In this document: positions 62,914 through 64,000 of the stretch, in pieces
How the letters are laid out: every line of letters begins with the position of its first letter
How positions within the stretch are numbered: position 1 is the stretch's first letter
NCBI RefSeq assembly: GCF_015644585.1
Contig: NZ_JADOBI010000013.1
Location: 79,134-143,133 of the forward strand
Direction of reading: 5' to 3'
Origin: Rahnella laticis
Lineage (GTDB): Bacteria; Pseudomonadota; Gammaproteobacteria; Enterobacterales; Enterobacteriaceae
DNA length: 64,000 nucleotides
Program-made: the position numbers and the translations under genes
Notes under the pieces: model-generated
What the model was told of the DNA's origin: nothing
Seen by the model: the letters and a program-made list of their open reading frames with translations, nothing else
Database searches by the model: none

Positions 62914-64000
62914 ATGTCACCATCATCACAAAATGACCAGCCACGCGCCTTGCGCAGCAAACCACTTGCCACATTTATGCACATGATGCTTTACGTGCCA
63001 GCACTTTCTTTCGCCACGTACATGGTGACATCTGTTCAGGCCGCTGAAATCACAGCGCGTCAAAATGTTTATGCCATTCCGGCGGCACCGCTTGCATCTC
63101 AGCTCAATCAGTTTGCCGCACAGTCCGGTATATATCTGGCGAGCGATGCCACCTTAACTAATGGGTTATCTGGGACAGCGCTCAACGGCACTTTCACCAT
63201 AACAGAAGGGTTATCCCGCCTCCTGACATCCCACGGTCTTCAGGCCGATCAACAATCCAATGGCAGCTATGTACTAAATAAGATCCCTGAAGGCGAAGAA
63301 CTCGTGGTAGTAGGTAAAATTGATTACGGCTCGATGACTGAAGATACACGCTCTTACACTACCCACAGCATGTCAGCCGCGACCCGTCTGAATCTTTCTC
63401 CGCGTGAAACGCCGCAGTCGGTCAGTGTTGTAACCCGTCAGCGCATGAATGATCAGAATATGACCTCCCTGGACGATGCCATGCGTCAGGTGACGGGTGT
63501 CAATGTGATTAACGAGAGTTCGTACCAGAGCCGCTACCAGACACGTGGCTTTACGATGGACAACATTCAGGAAGATGGTATCAGTTCCTCGTTTCAAAAC
63601 AGCCTCGCGGGTATGGGATACGCCGAAGCGTCAACCGAATCGCCTGATTTAGCGATTTACGACCATCTGGAAGTTTTACGCGGCGCATCCGGCCTGACTC
63701 AGGGCAGCGGTGAACCGGGCGGCACCGTCAATATGGTGCGCAAACGTCCTACATACGATTTTCGAACCTCAGTGAGCGCCAGCGCAGGAAGCTGGGATAA
63801 CTATCGCAGCGAAGTGGATATATCCGGCCCGCTCAATGACGATGCTTCGCTGCGGGGGCGTCTGGTTGGGGTGCTGCAAAAAAAAGACAGTTTTACTGAT
63901 TACGTAAACAGTGAACGTCAGGTGCTGTTCGGGACGATGGCCTACGACCTCACGCCACAGACCACTTTGACGACAGGTATTTCGTGGCAAAAAACTGACA
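62914..64000 (+). CDS. TonB-dependent ferric-siderophore receptor (partial, runs off the window)
   Basis: The ATG after CAGGGGGATCT opens a frame that continues to the last base (362 residues seen). It has a long leader ending near TSVQAAE, an STN signalling domain (VYAIPAAPLASQLNQFAAQSGIYLASD, about residues 55-105), a TonB-box-like EELVVVG and a plug domain (RETPQSVSVVTRQRM, LDDAMRQVTGVNV, YQSRGF-like YQTRGF, LEVLRGASGLTQGSGEPGGTVNMVRKRP). The STN domain matches control through FecIR. The barrel lies beyond the window. The siderophore cannot be told. Confidence 0.93.
   Translation, partial: MSPSSQNDQPRALRSKPLATFMHMMLYVPALSFATYMVTSVQAAEITARQNVYAIPAAPLASQLNQFAAQSGIYLASDATLTNGLSGTALNGTFTITEGLSRLLTSHGLQADQQSNGSYVLNKIPEGEELVVVGKIDYGSMTEDTRSYTTHSMSAATRLNLSPRETPQSVSVVTRQRMNDQNMTSLDDAMRQVTGVNVINESSYQSRYQTRGFTMDNIQEDGISSSFQNSLAGMGYAEASTESPDLAIYDHLEVLRGASGLTQGSGEPGGTVNMVRKRPTYDFRTSVSASAGSWDNYRSEVDISGPLNDDASLRGRLVGVLQKKDSFTDYVNSERQVLFGTMAYDLTPQTTLTTGISWQKTD

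Overview
This window is most likely part of a large F-like (IncFII-type) conjugative plasmid from a plant- or insect-associated member of the Enterobacterales. The reasons are an F-type tra operon, an R1/R100-type RepA, an Hha-family modulator, a TraX remnant and IS3-family elements, together with a catabolic, lifestyle and iron-uptake cargo. Genus cannot be fixed from the sequence alone; Pantoea, Erwinia or Rahnella-like hosts are plausible guesses.

Bases 1-18.8 kb carry the distal half of the transfer operon on the + strand, in the order traC (3' end), trbI, traW, traU, a small TraR/DksA-type zinc finger, trbC, traN, traF, trbB, a small membrane protein, traH, traG, a TraS-like exclusion protein, traD and traI. 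Most genes overlap by an ATGA. The operon runs with a 12-base gap into an hha-like gene, whose stop overlaps the start of repA (19.0-19.9 kb). The usual traT, traX, finO and antisense-controlled leader are not in their usual places. Downstream are a probable oriR region and a RepA4-like reading frame. A frameshifted, inverted traX remnant lies at 22.2-22.7 kb.

Bases 21-33 kb are an accessory and defence region. It holds a HEPN-motif protein, a two-gene Gabija system (gajA OLD-type nuclease and gajB UvrD-type helicase), a GIY-YIG-like protein, a small protein strikingly like the insecticidal Cry34/aegerolysin family, an IS911-type insertion sequence that truncates an O-methyltransferase, a TacAT (DUF1778/GNAT) toxin-antitoxin pair, and a P1 Cre-like recombinase beside a lox-like palindrome.

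Bases 33-45 kb hold an autotransporter adhesin with a LuxR-type regulator and an unrecognised winged-helix-type regulator in AT-rich DNA. They also hold an IS407-type element whose transposase has lost a catalytic aspartate, a HigBA pair, a mosaic of truncated LysR and short-chain dehydrogenase fragments, an MFS exporter and a DctA/GltP-type symporter.

Bases 45.8-50 kb are a signalling group: a diguanylate cyclase, a spermidine synthase-like protein, an orphan FlhD and a chemoreceptor.

Bases 50.5-58.7 kb form the most coherent metabolic unit. A divergent AraC regulator faces an operon for aldoxime dehydratase, an outer-membrane transporter, an amidase, cobalt-type nitrile hydratase alpha and beta with its activator, CbtB/CbtA cobalt uptake, and a phosphatase-fold protein lacking its catalytic histidines. 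Together these would take aldoxime to nitrile to amide to carboxylic acid and supply the cobalt. The end of the window has a second diguanylate cyclase and a Fur-box-preceded FecI/FecR/TonB-receptor iron uptake system that runs off the edge. No CRISPR array, rRNA or tRNA gene was seen.
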